This document shows positions 1 to 10,800 of a DNA stretch of 64,000 nt, in pieces. The position numbers and the translations under genes are program-made. Position 1 is the first letter of the stretch; every line of letters begins with the position of its first letter. This DNA is from Sphingobacterium oryzagri (GTDB lineage: Bacteria > Bacteroidota > Bacteroidia > Sphingobacteriales > Sphingobacteriaceae), in assembly GCF_028736175.1 (NCBI RefSeq), contig NZ_CP117880.1:744001-808000 (forward strand), in the 5' to 3' direction. The notes beneath the pieces were generated by a model. It saw nothing but the letters and a program-made list of their open reading frames with translations. It was not told the origin of the DNA and made no database searches.

Positions 1-170
1 GGCCACAAAATCAAGCATCTTACTACGATTATATCATCAATACGAAGCCGCGTCGTGTGATTTTTAACCCGGGCACGGAGAATGAAGAACTACGTGCAAA
101 GCTGAGCGCTGCTGGTATTCAGAGCCTTGAAGCTTGTACACTTGTTATGCTAAACACCGGGCAATATTAA
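1..170 (+). CDS. CoA-binding domain protein (YccU-like), 3' end only
   Basis: The reading frame enters from the left edge (first full codon at base 3) and stops with TAA at 168-170, so only about 55 C-terminal residues are visible. They match the end of the small Rossmann-fold CoA-binding proteins of the YccU type: a VIFNPGTENEEL stretch followed by EACTLVMLNTGQY at the C-terminus. These cytoplasmic proteins bind CoA or a related nucleotide; their physiological role is poorly defined. The gene is followed by its own intrinsic terminator, so it is not co-transcribed with the polysaccharide locus. Family assignment is firm, function is not. Confidence 0.8.
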   Translation, partial: PQNQASYYDYIINTKPRRVIFNPGTENEELRAKLSAAGIQSLEACTLVMLNTGQY

Positions 171-194
171 TAAACGGCTAAACATTATGAATAA

Positions 195-234
195 AAAAAA
201 CACCTTGCAAGTTCGTTGTAAGGTGTTTTTTTAT
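195..234 (+). terminator. intrinsic terminator after the CoA-binding protein gene
   Basis: A hairpin with arms AACACCTTGCAA and TTGTAAGGTGTT (one G-T pair) around a GTTCG loop runs straight into a T-run. It separates the left-edge gene from the GH88 gene. Confidence 0.85.
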
Positions 235-370
235 GGATAACCTGACAGCAAGCAGAGCAGCCGTGTAGCGTATGGAAAGATTCTCGTAAAAGAGCTGATA
301 CAATACCATTCTACACAACCGTTTGCGTTTTGTTTTCAATCGTTTTCGTTCGTATAGCAATACCTTTAAT

Positions 371-402
371 TTTCGAATCTGTAGCCAAAACACTTATATT
401 TA
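371..402 (+). promoter_or_regulatory. possible promoter of the GH88/GH95-like pair
   Basis: TTTC (371-374), 20 nt, then TATATTTA (395-402) approximates the Bacteroidota sigma-A pattern TTTG-N19/21-TAnnTTTG with one mismatch in each box. It lies 19 nt before the ATG at 422. Weak call, supported by position. Confidence 0.35.
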
Positions 403-421
403 AGTATATAAACTACAAATT

Positions 422-1663
422 ATGCGAATTCTATATCTTATTTTTACTCTTTTTGTCGTTATCCCAAAACAAAGCAATGCACAGTCAAAAGCGGCATTAC
501 ATTTAACATCCGACTTTATCGACAAGCAGTTGCTTGAGGCCGCTAAACAGATACAAATCTTGGCCGAGCATACCCCTACAGATAAATTTCCACGTACGTT
601 CGAGGATGGCGTGCATAAATTTTCCAATTCTTCCTGGTGGTGTTCTGGCTTTTATCCAGGAACACTCTTGTATCTGTATGAAGGAACGGGAGACGACAAC
701 CTGTTAACATTAGGTCTAGATAAGCTCGTGCCATTAGCAAAAGAGCAACATAATAAAGGAACCCATGATTTAGGTTTTATGCTGTTTTGCAGTTTTGGTA
801 ACGCATGGCGCTTATCAAAAGATGTTAATCAATACAAAGATATTTTGCAGACCGGCGCCCAGTCTTTGGCCTCCCGTTTTAGTGAAACTACGAAAACTAT
901 ACGGTCTTGGGATCATAAACCATGGCACTATCCAGTTATTATCGATAACATGATGAATTTAGAATTTCTACTGGAAATGTCGAAAATGACGGGCAACACC
1001 CGGCTCCGTGATATCGCCATCACACACGCCAACACGACTTTGGCCAATCATTTTCGCAAGGATTACAGCTCCTATCACGTGGTGGATTACGATCCAGAAA
1101 CAGGCGCTGTTGTGGCAAAAAAAACACACCAAGGTGCTTTTGACGAATCGGCCTGGGCACGCGGACAAGGCTGGGCATTGTATGGTTACACGATGATGTA
1201 TCGGGAGACAGCTGATGAGCAATATTTGAAACAGGCCCAGCTTATCGCGCAGTTTATTTTATCACACCCGAGCTTGCCAAATGATCTGATTCCTTACTGG
1301 GATTTTGATAAAGATAAGATAGCCCCAACGGATAGAAACTATGCGAATAAAGATCTGCGTGATGTATCGGCGGCAGCGCTTTATGCATCGGCATTGTTAG
1401 AATTGTCGCAGTATGTGGATCGGAAGGATGCAACGTACTACATGCAGTCGGCAGAAACAATACTACGTAACCTGTCAAAAGCGCCATATCTTGCTCCGAC
1501 GGGCACGAATGGTGGATTTATCTTACAACATAGTGTGGGGGCGCTACCTGGAAATTCAGAAGTCGATGTGCCGTTGACCTATGCAGATTATTATTACGTG
1601 GAGGCTTTAGTCAGGTATCAACGCCTTTTGGCCGGGCAACCGGTAATAGCAACCTTAAATTGA
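422..1663 (+). CDS. glycoside hydrolase family 88, unsaturated glucuronyl hydrolase
   Basis: 413 residues with an N-terminal signal peptide ending near SNAQ. GH88 enzymes hydrate the 4,5-double bond of the unsaturated uronic acid left at chain ends by polysaccharide lyases, which releases that sugar. The (alpha/alpha)6-barrel is recognised from WWCSGFYPGTLLYLYE, the acid motif THDLGF (Asp116) and IIDNMMNLEF (Asp175); these correspond to the two essential aspartates known in the family (Asp88 and Asp149 of Bacillus UGL). Only one base separates its stop from the next start, so the two genes form an operon. A second GH88 lies at 16211 in the same locus; this copy lacks six residues just before the second catalytic Asp that the other copy has. 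Probably periplasmic. Exact substrate linkage is not deducible. Confidence 0.93.
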   Translation: MRILYLIFTLFVVIPKQSNAQSKAALHLTSDFIDKQLLEAAKQIQILAEHTPTDKFPRTFEDGVHKFSNSSWWCSGFYPGTLLYLYEGTGDDNLLTLGLDKLVPLAKEQHNKGTHDLGFMLFCSFGNAWRLSKDVNQYKDILQTGAQSLASRFSETTKTIRSWDHKPWHYPVIIDNMMNLEFLLEMSKMTGNTRLRDIAITHANTTLANHFRKDYSSYHVVDYDPETGAVVAKKTHQGAFDESAWARGQGWALYGYTMMYRETADEQYLKQAQLIAQFILSHPSLPNDLIPYWDFDKDKIAPTDRNYANKDLRDVSAAALYASALLELSQYVDRKDATYYMQSAETILRNLSKAPYLAPTGTNGGFILQHSVGALPGNSEVDVPLTYADYYYVEALVRYQRLLAGQPVIATLN

Positions 1664-1664
1664 C

Positions 1665-3815
1665 ATGAAGATAGTTTTCATACTCATGCTCAAAATGGCA
1701 ACGCTCGTTGGTTATGTTGTCGCACAAGAGAGTTTCCCCGTGAAACCACTGGGCAAAACAATTTATTCGGGTGTTTTCACGGGGAACGGGTTGCTGGGAA
1801 CGATGACTTATATAAAAGCGAAAGATGCTGTGCGCATAGATATCGGCCGAACGGATGTGTACGATCATCGCGTGAATCGGGAATCGGCGTTGTTTGACAA
1901 AGCCAGGCTACCTATCGGTCATTTTGAAATTGCATTGCCAGATACTATTTGTGCAGCAGCTGGTGATATAGCCTACCGCAGTGGGCAGGCTACGGCAACA
2001 ATCGAAACGGCTAAAAGCTCTTTACACATAAAAATGCTTACATTGGCGCACCGCAACCTGATTTATATCGAGCTATCGTCTTCAAGAGGACAGGTATTGC
2101 CCAGCGATTGGTCTTGGATCGCGGAAGATGCACAAAGTCCGCGTATGGCTTTTGGATACGTTGCGAAACCCGATAATTATCAAACAAATCCAAAGGGAGT
2201 CCTCGAAAAAAACAACGATGTATCGGTGTATAAACAACCGCTGCTCGCTGGCGGAGGTTATGCAACCGCCTGGAAGTCGCTGCGTCGCGCAAATAAAGTT
2301 TGCTATCTGGTCAGTGTGGGTTACAGCAAGCAGTCTGATCAATACGTAGATGAAGCAATCGACGCCATAAATTCTTTCCCTATAAATCGTTTGGATGACG
2401 AGATCGCGACACACCAACAGTCTTGGAAAAATTATTATGCAAAATCTACTTTACGAATACCGGATGTGCAGCTGCAACAATTTTACAATATGCAGTTGTA
2501 TAAGTTAGCATCTGCTACCGGAGAAGACAAACCTGCCATGGATTTGCAAGGCCCCTGGACGGCTGCTACACCTTGGCCAGCATATTGGCATAATTTAAAT
2601 ATTCAGTTAGCTTATTCGCCCGTATTTACGGCAAATCATTTGGAGATTGCCGGCTCCTTGATGCAACTATTGGATCGTGAGCAAGAAAACCTTGCCGGAA
2701 ACGTTCCGGAACCGTATCGCTATAACAGTGCAGCCATCGGAAGAAGCTCATCGCCCGATTTAATCAGTCCGGTATTTTTAGAACTTGGTAAAGAAGATTA
2801 CAACTGGGAAGATGGACGAAAAGAATTGGGAAATCTCACTTGGATAATGCACAGTTACTACAAATACTACCGATACTCCATGGATAGCAAGGCTTATGAT
2901 CGGCTTTTTCCCTTGCTGAAACGTGCGGTAAATTACTACCTGCATTTGTTAGAAAAAGATACGACGGGTAAATACCATATCGCTGTTCGAACCCATTCGC
3001 CGGAATATCCTGGTTCCTACCATTACGATAGCAATTACGATCTTTCCATACTCCAATGGGGTTTAACGGCGCTAATATCCTTGGATAAGGAGCGCGGTGG
3101 AAAAGATCCACTGCATAAAAAATGGACGGAAGTATTGGCCAATCTGCGTGATTACCCGCAGGATGAAAGCGGATTTATGATTGCGAAAGATTTGCCCTAC
3201 GCGCAATCTCATCGGCATTACTCGCATTTAATGATGATCTATCCGTTTTATTTGGTGAATTGGGATCAACCGGAAAACCGGGATCTGATCAGCCGATCTA
3301 TCGCGCACTGGCAAAGCAAAACAAGTGCTTTGCAAGGCTATTCATTCTCCGGAGCAGCGTCTATGTATGCTATGATGGGAAAAGGTGATGACGCACTGCG
3401 TTCTTTGCATACGTTGTTGACAAAGTATGTTAAGCCCAATACATTATATGCAGAAACAGGACCGGTTATCGAAACACCGCTGGCAGCGATGTCTACTGTG
3501 CAGGAGCTTTGCTTGCAATATTGGGATGGTAAGGTGCGGGTTTTTCCCGCCATACCAAGCACATGGAAGGAGGTATATTTTGAAAATTTCCTTACCGATG
3601 GTGCGTTTTTAATTTCGGCAAGGCGTAAAGAAGGAAAAAATATACATGTGAAGATCCTGAGCAAAGAAGGCGGTGAAATACAGATTGACCCCAACCTTAC
3701 GGGAAATGTTTCCTGGAGCTCCGCTCAAAAAAATGTCAAACTGTTAAAGCATGAAAACGCACGCTATGTATTCTTCATGCCCAAAGGCAGTGAAGTTGTG
3801 TTATTTCGAGATTGA
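1665..3815 (+). CDS. GH95-like (alpha/alpha)6-barrel glycoside hydrolase, secreted
   Basis: 716 residues with a signal peptide ending around VVAQ. The N-terminal beta-domain has GNGLLGTMTY, reminiscent of the family 95 opening. The central barrel has DLQGPWTAATPWPAYWHNLN followed by IQLAYSPVF, which parallels the LQG-W-...-WNINLQMNYWP block of GH95 alpha-L-fucosidases/galactosidases. The C-terminal part holds a short beta-sandwich (around VRVFPAIPSTWKEVYF). It begins one base after the GH88 stop, so both are translated from one message. Sequence is divergent from characterised GH95 enzymes, and the target sugar (fucose, galactose or another residue) cannot be told. Together with GH88 it should trim side chains or ends of the same polysaccharide. 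Confidence 0.7.
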   Translation: MKIVFILMLKMATLVGYVVAQESFPVKPLGKTIYSGVFTGNGLLGTMTYIKAKDAVRIDIGRTDVYDHRVNRESALFDKARLPIGHFEIALPDTICAAAGDIAYRSGQATATIETAKSSLHIKMLTLAHRNLIYIELSSSRGQVLPSDWSWIAEDAQSPRMAFGYVAKPDNYQTNPKGVLEKNNDVSVYKQPLLAGGGYATAWKSLRRANKVCYLVSVGYSKQSDQYVDEAIDAINSFPINRLDDEIATHQQSWKNYYAKSTLRIPDVQLQQFYNMQLYKLASATGEDKPAMDLQGPWTAATPWPAYWHNLNIQLAYSPVFTANHLEIAGSLMQLLDREQENLAGNVPEPYRYNSAAIGRSSSPDLISPVFLELGKEDYNWEDGRKELGNLTWIMHSYYKYYRYSMDSKAYDRLFPLLKRAVNYYLHLLEKDTTGKYHIAVRTHSPEYPGSYHYDSNYDLSILQWGLTALISLDKERGGKDPLHKKWTEVLANLRDYPQDESGFMIAKDLPYAQSHRHYSHLMMIYPFYLVNWDQPENRDLISRSIAHWQSKTSALQGYSFSGAASMYAMMGKGDDALRSLHTLLTKYVKPNTLYAETGPVIETPLAAMSTVQELCLQYWDGKVRVFPAIPSTWKEVYFENFLTDGAFLISARRKEGKNIHVKILSKEGGEIQIDPNLTGNVSWSSAQKNVKLLKHENARYVFFMPKGSEVVLFRD

Positions 3816-3842
3816 TGCAAGTTGTTAGTTGCAAGGTATTTA

Positions 3843-6800
3843 TTAACGTTCATTTGCGACATAAGCTGATGGAGTCATGCCAAAGTGCTTTTTAAATTCT
3901 TTACTAAAATACTTACGGTCGGAAAAGCCTACAGCATATGCAACCTCACTGATGTTGAGGTCGGTTTTGAGTAGTTGTTTCGCTTTTGTCAACCGATAAG
4001 TTTTAACATAGTTGTTCAGCGATAAATTGCTAATGGCTTTCAATTTACGGTAAAGTATAGGTGGGCTCATTCCCATTTGCTTGGAAATGAAATCTACATC
4101 AAAATTTTCGCTAAGCAGGTGCCCCTCAATAAGCTCGTCCAGCGTAGCGATAAATTTGTTGTCTGTTTCGTTGCTGCTGGTCAAGGTTTTTACCCGAAAA
4201 TTCTCCCGGTTTTGTTTGCTCACCTGCAGCAGATTGTAGATCGATAGAAAGAGGTGCTTTTGTTCAAAGGGTTTTACAAGGTAAAGATTTGCACCGTAGG
4301 TTAACGTACTCAACTGTACTGTCGCATCGTTTACAGCCGTAAGCAGCACAAAGGGGATATGACTGGTTTTTACATCCGTTTTTACAGCTTGACATAGTTC
4401 GATTCCGCTCATTTTGGGCATCATAATATCCGACAAGATGATATCCGGGAGGTGTAGTCGTGCTTTTTCGAGTGCTTCTGCACCATCATGTGCAGTAATA
4501 ACTGTGTAATGTTCTGCAAACAGGGAAACTAGGAGATCACGCATTTCATTATTATCTTCCACCAGCAGGATAACTTCGTGCGGCTCGTGTTTGCTGTAGG
4601 CGTTTACAGTCGGAAGCGGCACAGATTCTGTCAGGTGGGTGTACAACGAATGGTCTACTTGCTGCTCCTTTTTCAGTCGTACGGTAAATTTTGTCCAACG
4701 GCCATCCGTTTGCTGTAGCGTGTTGCAATATATTTCTCCTTGATGTCGCTCTACAATTTCCTTGCTAAGCGCCAGACCGATACCTGTACCGATAACGTCT
4801 TCCGTTTGTGCCTCCCGATAATATTCCTCAAATATTTTAAATTGATTTTCTTCCAGCACGCCGATACCATTATCTACAACATGAATCTCGATCCCCTCCA
4901 CCGTGTCAATCAGCTCCAGATATACCGTGCCTCCCGATGGCGTATATTTCAGCGCATTGGATAGCAGGTTGAATATCACTTTGTCAAATTGCTGTACGTC
5001 TAACCAAAATGTACCTACAGTATCCAGTTGTCGGATATAGTAGTGTATATTTTTGCTTAACGCAAGATCGTGTAGCAGGTAAAAATTATCTTCTATATAT
5101 TCTTTAAGCGAAACCTCTGTTTTTCTCAGTTGCTGCTTTTTATCATCAAAACGCTTAAAGTCTAATAGCTCATTAATGATCGCGAGCAGTTTATGAGCAT
5201 TCTTTTTAATACGTCTTACTTTTTGCTGCGTTTCAGATTGGCCGGCCGTTTCGTTGATGATATCATCCAGCGGAGCGGTTATGAGCGTGAGGGGTGTCCG
5301 AATTTCATGAGACACCTGCGTAAAGAACTTTATTTTATTCTCGTATTCCTTTTTTGAGTTGATGAATACTTTTCTTTCGACGATGAATTTGATCAGGAAA
5401 TGTATGGCTATAGTTACCAGAGCAGCGTAGAGAAGATAAGCCCACCATGTTTTCCACAGCGGCGGTCGTATCGTTAGTAATATTTTCATCGCTTGCTTGC
5501 TCCAAATCATGTCGTTGTTGCTGGCGTAAATCAATAGGGTATGTTTTCCCTCTGAAATATTCGTGTAGCGGATTTTGCCGGTATTGGTCTCTATCCAATC
5601 TTTGTCGAAGCCCTCCAGTTTGTACCGAAACCTATTTTTAAGCGGTTTTATAAAGTTTGAACTGGAAAAATCAATAGCAATAATATTTTCATCGTGGGCC
5701 AGGGTGATATGATACGCATTATCGTCGCTATCCTCGAGTATGCGGGCTGCGGATAGTGCCGATTCATTCACCGAAATATTTCTGAGGATAACAGTTGGGA
5801 CAATTTTGTTGAAGCGAACATTTCTGGGAACAAAGGAAACCAAGCCATTCAGCGTAGCGATAAAAATACTGCTGTCTTTTGTTAAAAAGACTTTTGCACC
5901 CTGCAGATTTTTTACCGGAAGGCCATCTTCTTGATTTAAGATGCTGGTATACTTGGTGTCGATATCGTAATACACCAAGCCGTTTTTACTGGTAATCCAT
6001 AATTTGTTTTCGTGGTATACGGGAGAGCCTAAGCGGTTATCGCGAAATGTTACAATGCGCTTAAGCGTTCCATTTACTGATTTTTTGTAAACGGATTCTT
6101 CCGTCGTCAGCCAAAGATTATTTTGATTGTCGATGAAAAATCCCTGGATAGCTAATTTTCCAAGACTATCGCGTAGAAAAGTTTGGACGTGCAAGTCTTT
6201 GTAAAATATGGTCGCATTAGACAAAATATACAGCCGTTTCCTTTGATCTTCCTGCATATCCACGATGGTGTTTTGGCTTAATTCTGGAATGGGCGTTGGT
6301 TGCTGACCATTTTTAACGCGAAAAGCGCCGCGGTTGGTGCCTAGATATATCGTTTCCGCTGCATCTACATAGATGCTATAGATATTATTGGTGATATGGT
6401 GTGGATCGCTATGTAGGGAATGTTGCCTGCTTTCTCTTTTCGCAATATCGCGAATGGCATATCCGCCTGCATACTGTGCGATGTAGAGTTTTCCATTGCG
6501 CACGTAAAGATCTTTGATAAGGTTGGAGGTAGTCGCCTCGGGCAGTGCGGTAATATGGCGTGTTTTTTTATCCATCTGGCTGACGCCTTCTTCCTCTGTT
6601 CCTATCCAATATCGATCCGCTGATTCGGCAAAGCTACCAACAATATCACTGTTGAGCTGAAATGGTGATGCTGATCGTGTGGCGTATACCTGTAAGCTGA
6701 TTAATTCGGGAAGTAGCGCATTGATACCGCCAAAATAGGTGCCTATCCAAACGATATGTTGGTTATCGATAAAAAGATCATAAATCGAATTTTGATTGAG

Positions 6801-7694
6801 TGAATTGCCCGAGCGTGCATGATGTTTAAAATTATGGAATTGAGCTGCATCTCCTTTGATAGAAAGTCCTTTTAAAGTGCCGAAAAGCAGTCTTCCCATC
6901 GGATCTTTAACGATTTTTCGCACATTATTGCTGAGCAGATTGCTATTGCTTTCGTTATAGTTTGTCCATTTCTTGCTCGCCAAGTCGTAGTGGAAAACAC
7001 CTTGAAATTTGGAGGCAACCCACAGGCTATTGTTCTCGAAAAATATGCACGGCATAACACGTTCCTTCAACGAAGCTATCGGGATATCAAGATTGACCGC
7101 ATTGCTAAGCTTGTTATGCCGATAGTCTAAAATTTCTACGCCGGCATTGCTGGTGATGGCATAGCGATCTCCGCCCAAGGCTACGATGCTCTGGATATGT
7201 TCTCTATTCAACCGCTTTTTGAGCTGATAAGATGATGCGTTTGCTTTAATCGTATACAGACCGTCGGCAGCGCAGATAAAGATTTGATCGTCAGTTATGT
7301 ATATGTCATGTACCACCAGTTTTTTACGAAAAGGTTTGTTGCCCTCCATAACGGGGCATTTTTTTGTTAGATCGTATATACTAAAGTTGGTGGCAGTAGC
7401 CACAAAAAGATGGTTGTGTCGGTTGATTTTTATTTTGATGATGTAACCTACGTTTTTGAAATAGCTATCTGTTTGGGAAGCGTCCGTAATCCGCTCCGAA
7501 TCATACGTAAACAAACCATTTTCTCCGCCAAACCATAATTTTCCTTTAACGTCTTGGGCAATACTCAATACGGGCTGCTTATCAAATACATTTTCTTCTG
7601 TAAGTGAACTAAAGCGCAAATGCTGAGCTTCAGCGTGCAACATGCACAATAAAAGCGAAATGCTGACGATACGCAGATTGAAAAAGAAGTGCAT
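3843..7694 (-). CDS. hybrid two-component system sensor kinase/response regulator (HTCS)
   Basis: 1283 residues. Order: signal peptide, about 650 residues of two-bladed-propeller sensor repeats (repeated LWFG/LWIT/VWIGT-type signatures), a Y_Y_Y domain (FRYKLEGFDKDW, near 690), one membrane helix (about 750-770), a HisKA H-box with SHEIRTPL (His near 795), an HATPase with FNLLSNALKYTP, VVDNGIGV and GTGIGLAL, a receiver domain (LVEDNNEM, phospho-Asp in LSDIMMPK near 1086, Lys in LVKPF), and a C-terminal AraC helix-turn-helix ending FGMTPSAYVANER. Known role of the class: it binds released oligosaccharide in the periplasm and activates the neighbouring PUL directly. It sits between and against the two enzyme operons and diverges from susC, so it probably controls both. 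All catalytic residues are intact. Confidence 0.96.
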   Translation of the reverse strand: MHFFFNLRIVSISLLLCMLHAEAQHLRFSSLTEENVFDKQPVLSIAQDVKGKLWFGGENGLFTYDSERITDASQTDSYFKNVGYIIKIKINRHNHLFVATATNFSIYDLTKKCPVMEGNKPFRKKLVVHDIYITDDQIFICAADGLYTIKANASSYQLKKRLNREHIQSIVALGGDRYAITSNAGVEILDYRHNKLSNAVNLDIPIASLKERVMPCIFFENNSLWVASKFQGVFHYDLASKKWTNYNESNSNLLSNNVRKIVKDPMGRLLFGTLKGLSIKGDAAQFHNFKHHARSGNSLNQNSIYDLFIDNQHIVWIGTYFGGINALLPELISLQVYATRSASPFQLNSDIVGSFAESADRYWIGTEEEGVSQMDKKTRHITALPEATTSNLIKDLYVRNGKLYIAQYAGGYAIRDIAKRESRQHSLHSDPHHITNNIYSIYVDAAETIYLGTNRGAFRVKNGQQPTPIPELSQNTIVDMQEDQRKRLYILSNATIFYKDLHVQTFLRDSLGKLAIQGFFIDNQNNLWLTTEESVYKKSVNGTLKRIVTFRDNRLGSPVYHENKLWITSKNGLVYYDIDTKYTSILNQEDGLPVKNLQGAKVFLTKDSSIFIATLNGLVSFVPRNVRFNKIVPTVILRNISVNESALSAARILEDSDDNAYHITLAHDENIIAIDFSSSNFIKPLKNRFRYKLEGFDKDWIETNTGKIRYTNISEGKHTLLIYASNNDMIWSKQAMKILLTIRPPLWKTWWAYLLYAALVTIAIHFLIKFIVERKVFINSKKEYENKIKFFTQVSHEIRTPLTLITAPLDDIINETAGQSETQQKVRRIKKNAHKLLAIINELLDFKRFDDKKQQLRKTEVSLKEYIEDNFYLLHDLALSKNIHYYIRQLDTVGTFWLDVQQFDKVIFNLLSNALKYTPSGGTVYLELIDTVEGIEIHVVDNGIGVLEENQFKIFEEYYREAQTEDVIGTGIGLALSKEIVERHQGEIYCNTLQQTDGRWTKFTVRLKKEQQVDHSLYTHLTESVPLPTVNAYSKHEPHEVILLVEDNNEMRDLLVSLFAEHYTVITAHDGAEALEKARLHLPDIILSDIMMPKMSGIELCQAVKTDVKTSHIPFVLLTAVNDATVQLSTLTYGANLYLVKPFEQKHLFLSIYNLLQVSKQNRENFRVKTLTSSNETDNKFIATLDELIEGHLLSENFDVDFISKQMGMSPPILYRKLKAISNLSLNNYVKTYRLTKAKQLLKTDLNISEVAYAVGFSDRKYFSKEFKKHFGMTPSAYVANER

Positions 7695-7897
7695 ATGCGG
7701 AATATGTTGGTTGTACTTTTAAGTTTGCTCGAATTTATGATTTTCCACTCTGAATGCGCAGCCGTTTAGAAATTATCCGTTGTTTATTTATGATTTTACC
7801 CCTATTTATTTAAAAATATCCCCCTTTAGAACGTCAGAAATAGGTGACTTTTGGATTGTTAAGTAACCAATTTCTTTACAATTAACAAACCAAAAGT
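7695..7897. promoter_or_regulatory. divergent control region between HTCS and susC with a 12-bp direct repeat
   Basis: This 203-bp gap must hold the promoters of both the regulator and the susC operon. The 12-mer ATTTATGATTTT occurs twice in the same orientation, at 7733-7744 and 7786-7797, 53 bp apart (five helical turns). AraC-type regulators of this class bind direct repeats, so these are candidate activator sites. No clear TAnnTTTG box precedes susC, as expected for an activator-dependent promoter. The operator assignment is inference. Confidence 0.45.
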
Positions 7898-10800
7898 ATG
7901 ATGAAGATTTACAGATTAGGACTGTTGATGCTCTTGCTGTGCGCTACACATTTAAGTATGTCGCAACAGAAAATTTCTGTTTCTGGCAAGGTGACCGACA
8001 AGAGCGGACTAGCCATTGCAGGCGTATCCATCAAAGAGAAGGCGGGGACGGCTTCTACATCGACGGACTTATCCGGCGGATTTACGTTACTTGTCGATGG
8101 ACAAGCTACATTGATTGTGACGAGCGTGGGCTATGCAAGCCAAACCATTCCAGTTGATCGTCAAGCAACCTTAAACATCGTGTTGACGGCAACAGATACC
8201 GATCTTGAAGAAGTCGTCGTGGTGGGTTATGATACGCGCACACGTTCAAAAGTGTTGGGCTCGGTGGCGACGATCGATGGTGAGCAGCTCGCCAATAGGC
8301 CAATTACTAATGTGTCAACGGCAATATCCGGACTTGCGGCAGGTGTACAGGTGAATCAAGGCAACGGTAGGCCGGGAAGTGATGGAGCGACGATCCGTGT
8401 TCGTGGGGCGGGGAGTTTAAACTACGCAAGCTCGCTTATTATTATCGACGGAATCCAACAGCCTTCCATGGATTTGGTAAATCCAGAAGATATCGAAACA
8501 ATTTCTGTTTTGAAAGATGCCAATACAGCAGCCATTTACGGCGCCCGTGCGGCCAATGGCGTAATCATGATAACCACCAAAAAAGGAGCAAACCGACCAC
8601 CACAAGTTAGCTATTCCACCGTTATTTCTATGTTAAATCCATCCGTCAAACCCACTTTTGTAAGTGATTATGTGCGACATATGTTGTTGTATAACGAAGC
8701 GGCAGAAAACGTAGGTGTTAACGGGCATTACACACAAGATGCGATCGATTTATGGACGCGCGCAAATGCCGATCCAAATGGCGTACTTGCCTCGTCTGGT
8801 CTTCCTAATTATGTTGCTTATCCAAACGTGGATTGGGGGGACTGGATATACAATGAAAACTGGCTGCAAAACCATAATCTGCGTATGGATGGCGGCAGCG
8901 AGCACACCACTTATGGCGTATCGACCAGGTATCAGAACAATCCAGGAATTATGCATAATACCGGAATGAAAAGGTATGACGGGCGAGTCAATCTACAGTC
9001 GAAAATAAAAGATTTTCTAACCTTAGGTACGAATACTTTTTTATACAATGAACAAAGAGATCGCGGTAGTGATGCAAATTTGTACAATTACCTTCGGCAA
9101 ACCACGCCCGGCATATACCCGATGTATGATGGTATGTTTGGTGGCGCTGTCGCGGCTTCCAATGAATCGTCGCAACTGAATAACCTGTTGCTTAGTCTTT
9201 ACGATAATTTGGGGAGTAATGAACGTACTTATTTAAATACAACGCTGTTTGCTCACGTTGATATCTTAGATGGTCTAAAATTTGAAACCAGTTTTAATTA
9301 CAACGCACGTTTCGATGAGGTGAGTACCTTTGCAAACCCTTCATTACGCTATGATTTTTCGACAATGGAACCGGTAAATGCCGCTGCAGTGCCGTCACAA
9401 ATGACCACTTCCCAATCTGCGGGAAAGGAGTATCGAAAGACCTTTGATAATGTGCTTCGGTATAACAAAACGTTTGATGTGCACAGTCTCGGGATCATTT
9501 TGGGGCATAACGAGTACTATTTTAGACGTAACACGTTCGGCGCTACCCAACGCGGTTTGCTAGATCCGACAATTACGAATATCGGTTCGGCTACCGAAAT
9601 GGTTTCCATTAGCGGTGGTGAAGTCGATATGGCCATGCGCTCTTTCTTCGGTCGTATAACCTACGATTATGATACGAAATATCTGGTTGAGTTTAATTTA
9701 AGAAGAGATGGCTCTTCAAAATTCGGCTCAAACTATAAGTATGGCAACTTCTTGTCGGTGGGTTTGGGCTACAACATCTCCAAGGAAGCATTTATGAAAT
9801 CTGTAGAGCCTTACATCCAGAATTTGCGACTTCGGGGCTCCTGGGGCCGACTTGGTAACGATCTGGGCGACGATTTAAATCACTATGCTTGGCATGGCGT
9901 ATATGGATCCAACAATTACTCTTTTAATGGAGCACCGGTGAATGCATTGCGTGAGTCGCAGTTTGGCAATCCAAATTTGCGCTGGGAAGGAACAACAAGT
10001 ACCGAGTTGGGATTAGAGTTTGCTACGTTTTCCAATCGCGCAACGGTACAAATCGATTATTACAACAAACAATCTTATGATGGCATACGCCGAGCACAGG
10101 TGCCGCTTACAGCCGGATTTAGAACTGCGCCCTTATATAACCAATCTGAAGTTAGAAATCGAGGTGTGGAACTTAGTTTGGGATGGAAAGATCGCAAGGG
10201 AGAGTTTAGCTACGGCTTCGCCGGTAATTTTGCGATCAACGATAATATGGTCACAAAATTTGAAGGACCACTTCGAGAAGGCTGGGTAGACAATGCAGAC
10301 GGTACGCGCATCTGGACAAGTAACTTAGGACAGGTTTCTACCGGCGGAACCAGCCGCGTTCTGGAAAATCATATGATCAATGAATATTACCTTCGAAAGG
10401 TATATCGAGGCGACGGTAACTATTTCAATACCGATGGTTCTGTTAATATCAACGGCGGCCCGACAACCGGCATGATACGGACAGAAGGCGATTTCGAATG
10501 GGTAAAAGCCATGAAAAATGCCGGTTATTCTTTTTTGACCAGAACCATGAATCCTGCTGAAAATTATGGTAATGCTAGCTTGTATTACGGCGACCTTATC
10601 TACGCCGATTTGAATGGTGATGGTTTGTACGGCGGTACAGATGATCAGTATCTTACCGGAACGGCGTCAGCACCGCGTTATATCTTCGGGTTCAATGCAA
10701 ATTTTGCTTACAAAGGTTTTGATATGTCTATGATATGGGCCGGCGAATGGGGCGGGAAGTACTATTGGACAGATCATGGCTACAACAGCAATATTATGAT

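Noticed and set aside
7801..7825. AT-rich near-palindrome around TATTTATTTAAAAATA upstream of susC
   Set aside because: Imperfect symmetry in very AT-rich DNA; expected by chance.
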